Assembly: GCF_007747795.1 (NCBI RefSeq)
Contig: NZ_CP036275.1
Span: forward strand, 2,714,853 to 2,778,852
DNA length: 64,000 nt
Reading direction: 5' to 3'
Source of the DNA: Maioricimonas rarisocia
GTDB taxonomy: Bacteria > Planctomycetota > Planctomycetia > Planctomycetales > Planctomycetaceae
A program made the translations under genes and the position numbers. Shown here piece by piece: positions 9,150 to 18,176 of the stretch. Positions within the stretch are counted from its first letter, which is position 1; each line of letters starts with the position of its first letter. The notes under the pieces were generated by a model. The model was given only the letters and a program-made list of their open reading frames with translations, ran no database searches and was not told where the DNA came from.

Positions 9150-10619
9150 TTAGGCCCCTTCCGATTCTTCGGCTGTTTCTTCGCGAACGGCGTCGACGTC
9201 CAGTTCGAACGTGACCGGGTACTCGGGGTCGCGGCGACTGATTTCCACTTCGTGCGGCCGGACCCGGTAACCATTGTCGGCCAGTGCCTGGTACAGGTCT
9301 TCCGCGTCACGACGCGAGCGGGCGTAGCCGGAGCCACGGATCGTTGCCACCGCGTCGCGCGCCGCCGGGGCGTACTGCAGGTTCGTCAGGTACAGGCGAT
9401 CGGTCTCCGGCAACAGGTCCCGGAATTCGGTGAGGACGTCGAGTGGCGAGGGGGCCTGAGCAAGCCAGGCATCGATTTCGCCGGCTGACTCGAGTTGCGG
9501 CTGCCCTCTCTGGAGGATGGCGTCAAGGTCGTCCTGGCGCTGCTCGAGGTACGCGATCTCGTCCTCGCGCGACGCCACTTCGGTGCGATACATCCAGTAT
9601 GCTGTCCCCAGAAGAAGAACTGCGGCCGCTGCGCCCATGCCGATCCGCAGCCGCGTGCGATCCGGTTTCGCGGCCGCCTTGCGGGGATTGAGCAGGTCGA
9701 CACTGACGATGGTCGGCTCGAGCAGCGATTCGAGGGCTCCCAGCGGGATGACCGGCAGCGTGGACACGCCCCGACCGGACTGGAGCTGCGTGTGTTCTCC
9801 CGGCGTCAGTCGGTGCAATCGTTCGCCGAACCGGTCCTGCAGCATCGACTCGACCGACGGGTCTTCCCCTTCTTCCTGGATGAGGACGGTTTGCTCGACT
9901 TCGACACCCGGGTGCAGCTGCCCGAGTGCGACGATCGAGCGAGCCAGTTCGGCCTTGAGCGGATTGACGTGCGTGGCGTCGGTCGTTTCCGGTAGTCGCG
10001 TCGCGTGCGAAAAGATCAGCTGACCACGATCGAGGATCGAGATCTCCACGCGGGCCTTGTGTTGATAGACGATGAGCGTCGGCACCCCCGGCATGAGGCC
10101 GGCCTTGCCGGTGCTGGCTGCATGCGCCACGCATTGTGCGGCAGCCACGGTGCTGACGACGCAGCTGGTGGGGTGCAGGCCGGCTGCTTCGAGCGTCGCC
10201 GTCAGATCCTTGAGTCGATGGGCGTCGATCGAGAACAGCAGAACATGCCGGCCGCTCGCGGACTCCTCCCTGGGCAACGGGATGTAGTCGAGTGCCAGTG
10301 TCTCCAGCGGCGTCGCGGATCGGGTTGCCGCCTGGAAGCGGACCAGATCGGGAAGCTCGTCGTCCGGAGCATTCGGAAGGTCGAGCCGCCGGACCGCGAA
10401 GGCATCCCGCGGCAGGACGAGCACGGCCTTCGAGGCGGTCGCACCCTGTTCACGAAGCTGTTTGCGGAGAGATTCGCCCCGGGCCTGCGGCGTTTCGTCT
10501 TCGGGCATCTCCCAGGGGATGCGGAAGGCGCGCGCAATATCCCCTTCGCCGCGGCCGATCGATGCCTCGACCACCGCCAGCGACCGCTTGTCCCATTCGA
10601 TTGCGAGATAGTCAGCCAT
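9150..10619 (-). CDS. gspL: GspL-like (PilM-PilN fusion type) assembly protein
   Basis: The 489-residue protein combines a cytoplasmic actin-like PilM/GspL module (~1-290) with a membrane segment at ~325-343, a coiled coil and a PilN-like periplasmic domain. In T2SS the cytoplasmic part recruits the ATPase GspE and the periplasmic part pairs with GspM. N-terminal DYLAIEWDKRSLAVVE matches the start of the PilM/GspL fold. It lies between gspK and the GspM-like gene, the usual T2SS order. The family is recognised from architecture and neighbours more than from close sequence motifs. Confidence 0.82.
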   Translation of the reverse strand: MADYLAIEWDKRSLAVVEASIGRGEGDIARAFRIPWEMPEDETPQARGESLRKQLREQGATASKAVLVLPRDAFAVRRLDLPNAPDDELPDLVRFQAATRSATPLETLALDYIPLPREESASGRHVLLFSIDAHRLKDLTATLEAAGLHPTSCVVSTVAAAQCVAHAASTGKAGLMPGVPTLIVYQHKARVEISILDRGQLIFSHATRLPETTDATHVNPLKAELARSIVALGQLHPGVEVEQTVLIQEEGEDPSVESMLQDRFGERLHRLTPGEHTQLQSGRGVSTLPVIPLGALESLLEPTIVSVDLLNPRKAAAKPDRTRLRIGMGAAAAVLLLGTAYWMYRTEVASREDEIAYLEQRQDDLDAILQRGQPQLESAGEIDAWLAQAPSPLDVLTEFRDLLPETDRLYLTNLQYAPAARDAVATIRGSGYARSRRDAEDLYQALADNGYRVRPHEVEISRRDPEYPVTFELDVDAVREETAEESEGA

Positions 10620-10688
10620 GTTTCAATGATTCGTCATGGGGAGACGGACGGCAATGCAGACCTGTGAAAGTTGAAGACGGACCGGTCG

Positions 10689-12344
10689 CTACAGACCGGT
10701 TTCCGAAAACATCTGTTCCAGCCGGTACCCGGGACCGAGCTGCGAGATATCCCGGCAACTGACGATTCGTGCGGGAAACTCCGTGACGTCGATGACGGCA
10801 TCCAGACGGGCGACCGGGCCTCCCGCATCGAAGTGTCCGAGCACCTGCGCCCGATAGACGCCGCCGCGGGCCGTGATGTATTTGTCGAGAGTCCGCATGG
10901 TCGTCAGGTCGGCCAGCCCTTCGATGAGCAGCCAGCCGGTTGTGTTGCGAATCGCCAGCCGGTCTTCGAGCGGTTGGCCGTCGCTGCCGATCATCTGCGA
11001 ACTGACGATGCCGTCGGCCAGTTCGACCGGCATATCGGGGATGCCCAGCAACACTTCGTAACGCGCCTGGTTGATGTTCACGCGGCCTTCGATGTACGGA
11101 TTGGCCGTGGTCGAAAGCGTGTCGAAGAGAATTGGCAGGTTCTCGGCCAGGTCACCCGGATCACTCGTCCAGGGGCTGATCAGCGTGGTCCGGGTTCCGT
11201 TGACCTGTCCTTCGACCTCGGCGTCGATCAGTTCGTACAGGGATTCGATCTTCTGCGAGCCTCCCTGCGACAGATCGAGACCGCCCCGCGTGACGGATTC
11301 CCCTTCCCCGCCGAAAGCGGCCTGCGCGAGTGACTGGGCGGCACCGCGGAGTGCTTCGTCGGTTTCGAGGTCGCCGGTGCTGTCGCGACTCCCCTCGTCA
11401 CCTTCGAGGGGATCGACGTTGGTCGCGCCATACATGCGGTAGGCCGTGATGAACTGCGCGATTTCCTCTCCGAACTCGGCTTCGAGTTCGTCGTACAGCT
11501 CCGTCAGCAGCGACTGGTTGACGTCGATCTTCTCGGTGCCGTCGGAACGCAGGTTCGACTCGCGGCTGTAGATGGTCAGGTAGGCGCTCCAGCCGAGATC
11601 GAGGATGCCGTCCTCATTGTCGGAGGGAAGAGAGATATCGCCATCGTCTTCGTTGGGATCGAGCAGTCCGTTTCGGTTGGCGTCTTCACCGTACAGCAGT
11701 GCCGGCGTCACGCCATTGACGAGCAACAATTCGTCGAGCGTTTCCAACGGACCGTTCTTGGTGACGTACGGCGGCGACATGGACTGATATGTGTCGTCCT
11801 CGGCTCCGTACTGGCGGCGCTCGTCGTCGCTGTCGACCCAGTCGAGAATGCTGTCGGCGATCTCTTCGGTCATGTTGGGGATGTACAGCAGCATGTCGCG
11901 TGCCTGCACGTCATCCAGCTCGTCGAGCGGGATTGCATTCAGGTTGAGCTTGCCCGATTCGTCGATCAGGCCGAACCGGATCTGGCGGCCTTCCGGATCG
12001 GTCTCCACCGGAGCAATGATCGTGAATCGCCCGCGGGCCCGATCGGTCGGGGCGTCCTGCATCAGTACGCCGGCGAATGTCGTGGGGTTGTGGTACAGGT
12101 TCTCGGTCTCGAGTTCGTCCGGCGTTTCGAGCCAGGCCGCGGCATACTCGACCCCGGACAGGGCGAAACTGCGGGCGGCAACTGCCCGGCCCTGCATGAC
12201 GGAGGCTTCGCTCTCGGTGATCATCACATCCGTGAACGTATACGCGGCAAGCGAGAGCAGCACGATCACCACCAGCACGATCACAAGCAGGCTGCCCCGC
12301 CGCGATGCCGATGATTGTCCGGAATGTGCGAATCGCCGGTTCAT
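10689..12344 (-). CDS. gspK: Minor pseudopilin GspK, enlarged
   Basis: GspK caps the pseudopilus tip. At 551 residues it exceeds the usual ~320. A prepilin-like N-terminus has Arg-rich residues, then RRGSLLVIVLVVIVLLSLAA and an early Glu in ITESEASVM. The GspK core shows repeated FGLIDESGKLNLNAIP and DSILDWVDSDDERR stretches, which are characteristic. A loop D-A-N-R-N-G-L-L-D-P-N-E near residue 218 resembles an EF-hand calcium loop inside an acidic insert. It follows gspJ by 54 bp. As in other GspK proteins, the position-5 Glu of the mature pilin is not clearly present. Confidence 0.88.
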   Translation of the reverse strand: MNRRFAHSGQSSASRRGSLLVIVLVVIVLLSLAAYTFTDVMITESEASVMQGRAVAARSFALSGVEYAAAWLETPDELETENLYHNPTTFAGVLMQDAPTDRARGRFTIIAPVETDPEGRQIRFGLIDESGKLNLNAIPLDELDDVQARDMLLYIPNMTEEIADSILDWVDSDDERRQYGAEDDTYQSMSPPYVTKNGPLETLDELLLVNGVTPALLYGEDANRNGLLDPNEDDGDISLPSDNEDGILDLGWSAYLTIYSRESNLRSDGTEKIDVNQSLLTELYDELEAEFGEEIAQFITAYRMYGATNVDPLEGDEGSRDSTGDLETDEALRGAAQSLAQAAFGGEGESVTRGGLDLSQGGSQKIESLYELIDAEVEGQVNGTRTTLISPWTSDPGDLAENLPILFDTLSTTANPYIEGRVNINQARYEVLLGIPDMPVELADGIVSSQMIGSDGQPLEDRLAIRNTTGWLLIEGLADLTTMRTLDKYITARGGVYRAQVLGHFDAGGPVARLDAVIDVTEFPARIVSCRDISQLGPGYRLEQMFSETGL

Positions 12345-12398
12345 GAATGATTCCAGGTGAGAGTGCCGCAGGTGCAGCGAGTCCGGTCGTACGCCTTG

Positions 12399-13373
12399 TC
12401 AGTAGTACGCTTCTTCTTCGATGTACGGTTCCGAGAGCGGAATGGCGATGATCTGCTGGACGAAGCGGAGCGATTCCTCTTCCGTATCGTTGTTTGATGT
12501 CGAGTCTGCCGGCGTGACCCGGGCGGAACTGGTCAGTTCGGGGATCGGACGAAGTCCCAGCGTCACCTCGATCGCCCGGGGAAGACGCCCTTCGGTCTGG
12601 CTGTCCCACACGTCCCACCAGTCGATGCCGTCGAAATAGCGGAACTGCAGGTAGACGACTTCGGGGGCGAGGATCTTCGAGGCCTGAGCCATGCCGTCGA
12701 TGTCGGCCTGGGCATCGGCGTAGTCGAGGGCCATCCGGTCCCCTTCCAGCCGGGCCAGCCCGACGATGCCATCGGAATCGCTGGCCGCGAACCCTCCTGG
12801 TGCTGTCGCCCCTCCCGATGTTGCCAGCGAAGCGACGGCCGCTCCGAGGCTGCTGCCTCCCTCGGCCGCGAGAAAGTACGAGACCGACATCAGGTCGCTG
12901 GTACGGGTGACGATGCTGCCGGCGTTGATCGCTTCGGCGTAGCTCAGGCCCCGGGCGGGACGGCTGATGTGCAGCATGATTGTCGTACTGTCCCCGACGA
13001 TGCCGAGGCTCGTCTGCTGCATCGCGCTGACCGAATCGCCAACGTCGATCACGATCTCTTCCTCTGCGGCATCCTCCTCCGGGAGATCACCTGTGGCGGG
13101 ATCTTCGAGCGATTCCTCGTCTTCGGTCTCTTCCTCCGGCACCGCGAAGACCACCGATGCGGCATCGTTCGACATGCGGTTGAAGATAGCCCGGATGATC
13201 TGCGCCTGAGCGACCTGATCCTGCCCGGTAATCGTGATCCGCATGTAGACTTCGATCGCGCTGTAGATGCCCGCGAGCAGAATCAGTCCGATGCCGAGCG
13301 CAATGATGACTTCGAGCAGGGTAAACGCCTGCCGGCGGCGTGGTGTTCGGACGTGAGCGACAGGTGGTGTCAC
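12399..13373 (-). CDS. gspJ: Minor pseudopilin GspJ
   Basis: The 324-residue prepilin-like protein has the processing motif RRRQAFTLLEVIIALGIG, giving mature Phe1 and Glu5, and a standard hydrophobic helix. The soluble part matches GspJ by position and by the PRAIEVTLGLRP segment near the C-terminus. An acidic insert (~90-120) of mostly Glu makes it longer than the usual ~200 residues. Its ATG overlaps the gspI stop in an ATGA junction (13370-13373), so translation is probably coupled. Confidence 0.85.
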   Translation of the reverse strand: MTPPVAHVRTPRRRQAFTLLEVIIALGIGLILLAGIYSAIEVYMRITITGQDQVAQAQIIRAIFNRMSNDAASVVFAVPEEETEDEESLEDPATGDLPEEDAAEEEIVIDVGDSVSAMQQTSLGIVGDSTTIMLHISRPARGLSYAEAINAGSIVTRTSDLMSVSYFLAAEGGSSLGAAVASLATSGGATAPGGFAASDSDGIVGLARLEGDRMALDYADAQADIDGMAQASKILAPEVVYLQFRYFDGIDWWDVWDSQTEGRLPRAIEVTLGLRPIPELTSSARVTPADSTSNNDTEEESLRFVQQIIAIPLSEPYIEEEAYY

Positions 13374-13831
13374 AGACCGAGGGACTCCAGACCCTGGGTG
13401 GTCGATTCGCTGCTGCTGGCCGCTTCGAGATAGAGTTCCGGATCACGGATATACCGCGTCAGAGTGTACTCCGAGTCGACGAACCCGTTTGTCCGCACGT
13501 GCATTACCGTGACGGTCAGTTCGAGCAGGTCGATATGCGGGCCCTCGATGACAGAGAGACTCCACTGCCACAGGGGATCGTCATCGAAGGTACTGCTCGA
13601 AACCGACTGTGGAGGAATCACGCCGGCAACGACTTCGTTCAGTTTCGACTCGCAGCGGACGATGGCTTCCGAGTTCATCTGCGCCTGCGTGGCGGCACGC
13701 GACCCGGTGTCGACAATCTGTGCGACGACGGCAATCGCGCCGAAAAAGATCGTCAGAGCCAGCACGACTTCGAACAGTGTGAAGCCGCGACGATCGACTG
13801 TGCACTCCTGGGAGCGGCGCGAATCCATCAT
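13370..13831 (-). CDS. gspI: Minor pseudopilin GspI
   Basis: The 153-residue prepilin-like protein has the processing site DRRGFTLFEVVLALTIF with Glu5 of the mature form. In T2SS, GspI forms the core of the tip complex with J and K. The frame is open much further upstream, but two consecutive ATGs at 13831 and 13828 follow a GGGAGG site, and the first overlaps the gspH stop as ATGA. That ATG is the start given here. Assignment as I rather than another minor pilin rests on gene order. Confidence 0.83.
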   Translation of the reverse strand: MMDSRRSQECTVDRRGFTLFEVVLALTIFFGAIAVVAQIVDTGSRAATQAQMNSEAIVRCESKLNEVVAGVIPPQSVSSSTFDDDPLWQWSLSVIEGPHIDLLELTVTVMHVRTNGFVDSEYTLTRYIRDPELYLEAASSSESTTQGLESLGL

Positions 13832-14466
13832 TCCGCCTCCCGCTCGACAGGCAGAACCGAAACACTGCCGGTCAGTCCCCGCAGCGAGATCGTCTGGTAG
13901 CGGGCGTCTTCGTCGACAATGCGGAAGGTGGCATCTTCGGCCGTCCCGTCCGGATAGAACAGGATCGGAAGCGACCAGGCGGTCTGCTTCAGGCTGCTTC
14001 CGTCCGGCAGCAGGACGAGCCACTCGTCAGGCAGCTGTTCGGTCGGGAGGACGCCGGTTTCCGAGAGGGACTGCGTTTCCGGCTCGGCCTCGAACCGGCT
14101 CGTCGATGACAGCTCACCCGAGTAGACGCGAACCATGCCGCTGGCGACGGCGTTCACCATCGCCTGCCCGTCTGCGGACGTCTCACTCGACATCTCGACG
14201 CGATCGAAGGGGAGCACGACGTACTTCTGACCACCTGGCTCGAAGCGGAACTGGTACACAAGTCCCGCATCGATTGCCTTGTACCGTGTGCCGCCCAGTT
14301 CGGTGCGCACATCTTCGACGTCGTCGCGCAGTGTCTGTTCGGCGATGAACCGGGTCATGACCGGCACGCTGATCCCGAGCACGACCACCAGGGCGGCGAG
14401 CACCAGGACCAGTTCGAACAGAGTAAAGCCGGCACGACGCCGGCTGGTACGCGCACAGGTGATCAA
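13828..14466 (-). CDS. gspH: Minor pseudopilin GspH
   Basis: The protein has 212 residues. The prepilin motif RRAGFTLFELVLVLAALVVV is followed by a GspH-like body with RTELGGTRYKAIDAG. GspH links the tip complex to the major pseudopilin GspG. The ORF lies 48 bp after gspG and is coupled to gspI through an ATGA overlap. Confidence 0.85.
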   Translation of the reverse strand: MITCARTSRRRAGFTLFELVLVLAALVVVLGISVPVMTRFIAEQTLRDDVEDVRTELGGTRYKAIDAGLVYQFRFEPGGQKYVVLPFDRVEMSSETSADGQAMVNAVASGMVRVYSGELSSTSRFEAEPETQSLSETGVLPTEQLPDEWLVLLPDGSSLKQTAWSLPILFYPDGTAEDATFRIVDEDARYQTISLRGLTGSVSVLPVEREAE

Positions 14467-14514
14467 CGAAGGAAAGCTCCTGTCGGATGAGCGGCATGGC
14501 GGCCGCCGGGACGA

Positions 14515-14970
14515 TCAGGCGTCGAGGTCATCCCAGTTGTTGATGTCGTCGCCGCTGCCATTGTCGTTCTTGCGATCCGGTCCGGACGACCAGATGGCCG
14601 GCTTGTCGACCGACGACTTCGAGTTGGGGTACTCGTAGTAGAACGGTTCCCCCCAGGCGTCGAGCGGCAGCTTCTCGAGGTACGGCTCCATCGCCTTGCC
14701 GTTGCGATCGGTGGGGGCGATCAACTGCTGCAGGGCTTCCTGATTGCCATCGGGGAAACTGGCGTCGTGATCGACGGCATACAGTTTGAGGGCCTGTTCG
14801 AGGCCGTGGATACTGGCCTGGGTCGCCTTGATGTTCGCCTGCTTCTGCTGGCCGAGCAGCCGGGGTACGACCATCGCGGCGATGACGCCGATGATGGCGA
14901 GCACGATGAGCAGTTCCAGCAGGGTGAAGCCCGCGCGACGAGCGCGGCGGACAGGACGGGAGCGTTGCAT
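14515..14970 (-). CDS. gspG: Major pseudopilin GspG
   Basis: The 151-residue major pseudopilin polymerises into the T2SS piston. Processing motif RRAGFTLLELLIVLAIIGVI; mature Glu5 present. The C-terminal part has the conserved LEKLPLDAWGEPFYYEYP and an Asp/Asn/Gly-rich end resembling the GspG calcium site. The ATG at 14970 was chosen over one 15 codons upstream because AGGAG lies at good distance and the leader is then of normal length. Confidence 0.95.
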   Translation of the reverse strand: MQRSRPVRRARRAGFTLLELLIVLAIIGVIAAMVVPRLLGQQKQANIKATQASIHGLEQALKLYAVDHDASFPDGNQEALQQLIAPTDRNGKAMEPYLEKLPLDAWGEPFYYEYPNSKSSVDKPAIWSSGPDRKNDNGSGDDINNWDDLDA

Positions 14971-15061
14971 GGTTTTCGTCTCCTGAAACAACTGTGTGCG
15001 GTTGAGTGTGTGCATTTGGGGGCAGGAATGCGGTCTGCCCGTTTCGATGACCGTTTCCCCG

Positions 15062-16270
15062 TCAGACGATCCCGGAGCTCTGCATGATCGGGAGCAGCAG
15101 GGCGATCACGACGTAGAGCACTACCATGGCCATGATAAGCAGCATGATCGGCTCGAGCATCCTCACGCTCAGGTCGAGTTCACGGTTCGTGCGGCGTTCG
15201 AGGTTGTCGGCAATATCGATGAGGACGTTCTCGAGGTTGTTGGCTTCTTCGCCGACGGAAATCATCTCCACGATCTCGTCGGAGAACTCTCCGCTGGCCG
15301 CGAGGGGACGGGCGAGTGATTTGCCGGTCGAGATGTTGTCGGCAGCGTCGGCGATGGCTTTCTTGAGGACGGCATTGCCGGTGGCGTCCTTGGCAATCCG
15401 CAGGGACTGCAGGATCGGCACGCCGTTGTGCAGCAGGGTTCCCAGCACGCGGCAGAACCGGGCCGTCGCCAGGCTGCGGACGATTCGTCCCATGCCGGGG
15501 GCGGTCAGCCGGAAACGGTCGACCTGCCAGCGTCCCTGATCGGACTGCAGCAGTTGATTGATCACGACGACGATGCCTCCGATCGCCAGGGCCGCGATCA
15601 GCCAGTACTGCTGCACGGAATCACTGATCGCCAGCAGCGAGGAGGTCGCCCAGGGGAGCGTGCCCCGTTCGATCATCCGCTCGAACAGCGGTGCGAAGTT
15701 GGGCACGAACTTGATCATCAGGATCGCGATCATCAGCGTGCCGAACGTGAGCAGGAACGTCGGGTAAACCATCGCCCCGATCACGCGTCCCTTGAGGTCT
15801 TCCTGATGCTCGGTGAAGGCGGCGATCCGTTTGAGGACCTCTTCGAGGAAGCCCCCTTCTTCGCCGGCCCGCACCATGCTGACGACCAGCTCGTTGAAGG
15901 CCTTGGGATGCTGCTGCATCGCCTCGAAGAGTCGCGTCCCGTCCGCCACCTGATCGCGGACTTCTTCGAGGACGACCTTGAGGGCCTGGCTGCTGACCTG
16001 TCTTTCGAGGAGGTCGAGGGCCCGCAGCAGCGGTACGCCGGACTTCAGCAGGTCAGCGAGCTGCGAATAGAAGGTGGCCAGCTGGCGGGCCCCGACGCGG
16101 CGGCCCACGTGCTTCTGCTGTGCGCGGGACGACTCGGCCAGGTCGATCTGGATCGGGAAGAGCTGCCGCGAGGCGAGCGTGGCCAGCGCGTCATGCTGAC
16201 TCGACGCCGACAGAACGCCGTTGACCTGCTGGCCGCTCAGTTCCCGGGCGGTGTACTGGTAATCAGGCAT
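15062..16270 (-). CDS. gspF: Inner-membrane platform protein GspF
   Basis: The 402-residue polytopic protein has two repeated GspF/PilC cytoplasmic domains (~60-185 and ~265-385), each with a helix followed by a membrane segment; three segments lie near 170-195, 222-242 and 375-398. RAGEEGGFLEEVLKRIA and SVGEEANNLENVLIDIA are the matching signatures of the two halves. It anchors the ATPase GspE below the pseudopilus. It lies 119 bp after gspE and 91 bp before gspG. Confidence 0.95.
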   Translation of the reverse strand: MPDYQYTARELSGQQVNGVLSASSQHDALATLASRQLFPIQIDLAESSRAQQKHVGRRVGARQLATFYSQLADLLKSGVPLLRALDLLERQVSSQALKVVLEEVRDQVADGTRLFEAMQQHPKAFNELVVSMVRAGEEGGFLEEVLKRIAAFTEHQEDLKGRVIGAMVYPTFLLTFGTLMIAILMIKFVPNFAPLFERMIERGTLPWATSSLLAISDSVQQYWLIAALAIGGIVVVINQLLQSDQGRWQVDRFRLTAPGMGRIVRSLATARFCRVLGTLLHNGVPILQSLRIAKDATGNAVLKKAIADAADNISTGKSLARPLAASGEFSDEIVEMISVGEEANNLENVLIDIADNLERRTNRELDLSVRMLEPIMLLIMAMVVLYVVIALLLPIMQSSGIV

Positions 16271-16389
16271 GGAACCTGAACCGTTGTCTGAAGGAGGACT
16301 GCGGGAGGACGAATGTCTGCGCAGAGACGCCGGTGCTGAATGGTCGTCGGCGCCGGCCCGTCTGCATATCTGCGAAGATACCCTGCTGG

Positions 16390-18069
16390 CTAGGAAACAT
16401 CACCCCGGGTGATCCGAACAACCTCATCCAGAGTGGTTTCGCCGGCCGCCGCCTTGCGGTATCCGGACTGGCGAAGCGTGACCATTCCCTGCTCGAGGGC
16501 GTGGTCGCGAATGGCGGCGGTGCTGGCCCGTTCGACGCAGAGCCGACGGATTTCGGCATCGTTAACGAGGAGCTCGAAGACGCCCGAACGTCCTGTAAAG
16601 CCGGAGTCCCTGCAGTTGCGGCAGCTCCCCGCACGCCACAGGCGATCGACCGGTCGGGGCATGTCCCGGGGAAGGTCTTTTTCGTCGGGCGTGAAGGGCT
16701 GTTTGCAGTTCGAACAGAGCACGCGGACGAGTCGCTGTGCGATCACCCCTTCCACCGTGCTGGAGACCAGGTACGGCTCGACTCCCATGTCGACCAGTCG
16801 GGTAAAGGCACCAGGCGCGTCGTTCGTATGCAGCGTACTGAACACGAGGTGGCCGGTCAGCGACGCCTGAATCGCGCTGGTGGCGGTTTCGCCGTCGCGG
16901 ATTTCTCCGATGAGCACCACGTCGGGGTCATGACGCAGGATGCTTCGCAGGCCGGCGGCGAAGGTGAGGCCGATCTTCGAGTGGACCTGAATCTGGTTGA
17001 TGCCGCCCATGTGGTATTCCACCGGATCCTCGACCGTGATGATCTTGGTTTCCGGCGAGCGGATTTCGCCCAAGGCACTGTAGAGCGTTGTCGTCTTACC
17101 ACTACCAGTCGGGCCGGTCACGAGGACAATGCCGTGCGGCAGTGAGATCAGTTGGCGGAACGTCCCGCCGATGTCATCCGGCATGCCGACGCGGGAGAGG
17201 TCGAACTTCATCCGCTCCTTGTCGAGCAGACGCAGCACGACGCCTTCGCCATGAATCATCGGGATGATCGAAACACGAACGTCGATCTCGCGTCCCTGGA
17301 CGCGGATGTTGATGCGACCGTCCTGAGGCAGGCGCTTTTCGGCAATGTTCAGTCGCGACATGATCTTCAGTCGCGTGACGATGGCCGTGGAGAAGTGATT
17401 GATTTCGGGAGGGACCGGCTGGACGCGGAGCAGACCGTCCACGCGATAGCGGATGACCAGTCCCTTTTCCTGCGGCTCGAGGTGAACGTCACTGGCTCGC
17501 TGTTCGAGAGCCTCGACGAGCAGTTCGTTCACCAGCCGGATGACCGAAGGGGCCTGGGCCGACTCGGCCAGTTCGCCCATTTCTTCGGGAACGTCGTCGA
17601 GCAGTTCGACGCCGCTTTCGGCACGCTGGGCGACAAGCTGGCCGATCGTGTCGCCACCGACGCCGAGATGTTCCTTGATCAGCGTAACGATTTCGTCGCG
17701 GCAGGCCAGGACCGGCTGGACGCGACAGTTGGCGACCGAGGAGAGCTCGTCGAGCGATTCGAGGTCGAACGGGTCGGCGGTGGCAACGGTGACGGTGCCG
17801 TTGTTGCGTTCGAGCGGGAGGATCTCGTGCCGGAAGATGGCGGTCGCGGGGAACCGGCCGAGGAGATCCGGATCGATTTCCTGGTCCTTGAGTGGAACGA
17901 ACTCCATGCCGAGTTCGCTGGCGAGGGCCCGGAGCACGTCTTCTTCGGAGATGACGCCCATGTCGACCAGAACCTGGTCGAGCCGTCGCTGCGGCGCTTC
18001 CTGCCGCGCGATGGCGACCTCGCGTTCGGTCACCAGGCCAGTCCGGATGAGGAGTGCTGCAATATCCAT
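16390..18069 (-). CDS. gspE: T2SS assembly ATPase GspE
   Basis: The 559-residue cytoplasmic hexameric ATPase drives pseudopilus assembly. An N-terminal GspE/MshE domain (~1-135) is followed by the N2 domain and the RecA-like motor. Visible are Walker [10 protein letters not shown] (319-327), the Asp box near 345-350, Walker [10 protein letters not shown] (384-392), and a His box STLHTND. A zinc module has Cys452, Cys455, Cys483 and Cys486. All catalytic motifs are intact. It stands directly after the N-domain-only secretin-like gene (107-bp gap). Confidence 0.96.
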   Translation of the reverse strand: MDIAALLIRTGLVTEREVAIARQEAPQRRLDQVLVDMGVISEEDVLRALASELGMEFVPLKDQEIDPDLLGRFPATAIFRHEILPLERNNGTVTVATADPFDLESLDELSSVANCRVQPVLACRDEIVTLIKEHLGVGGDTIGQLVAQRAESGVELLDDVPEEMGELAESAQAPSVIRLVNELLVEALEQRASDVHLEPQEKGLVIRYRVDGLLRVQPVPPEINHFSTAIVTRLKIMSRLNIAEKRLPQDGRINIRVQGREIDVRVSIIPMIHGEGVVLRLLDKERMKFDLSRVGMPDDIGGTFRQLISLPHGIVLVTGPTGSGKTTTLYSALGEIRSPETKIITVEDPVEYHMGGINQIQVHSKIGLTFAAGLRSILRHDPDVVLIGEIRDGETATSAIQASLTGHLVFSTLHTNDAPGAFTRLVDMGVEPYLVSSTVEGVIAQRLVRVLCSNCKQPFTPDEKDLPRDMPRPVDRLWRAGSCRNCRDSGFTGRSGVFELLVNDAEIRRLCVERASTAAIRDHALEQGMVTLRQSGYRKAAAGETTLDEVVRITRGDVS

Positions 18070-18176
18070 GTGTCGTTACCGGTCAGGCATTCCCTTCTAC
18101 GGTCGGGCCCTGCTTGGTGTTTGAATAAAGGGAGGTGAATGTCACTGTTCGACGAAGCTCTCGGGGCCGGAGAGGA

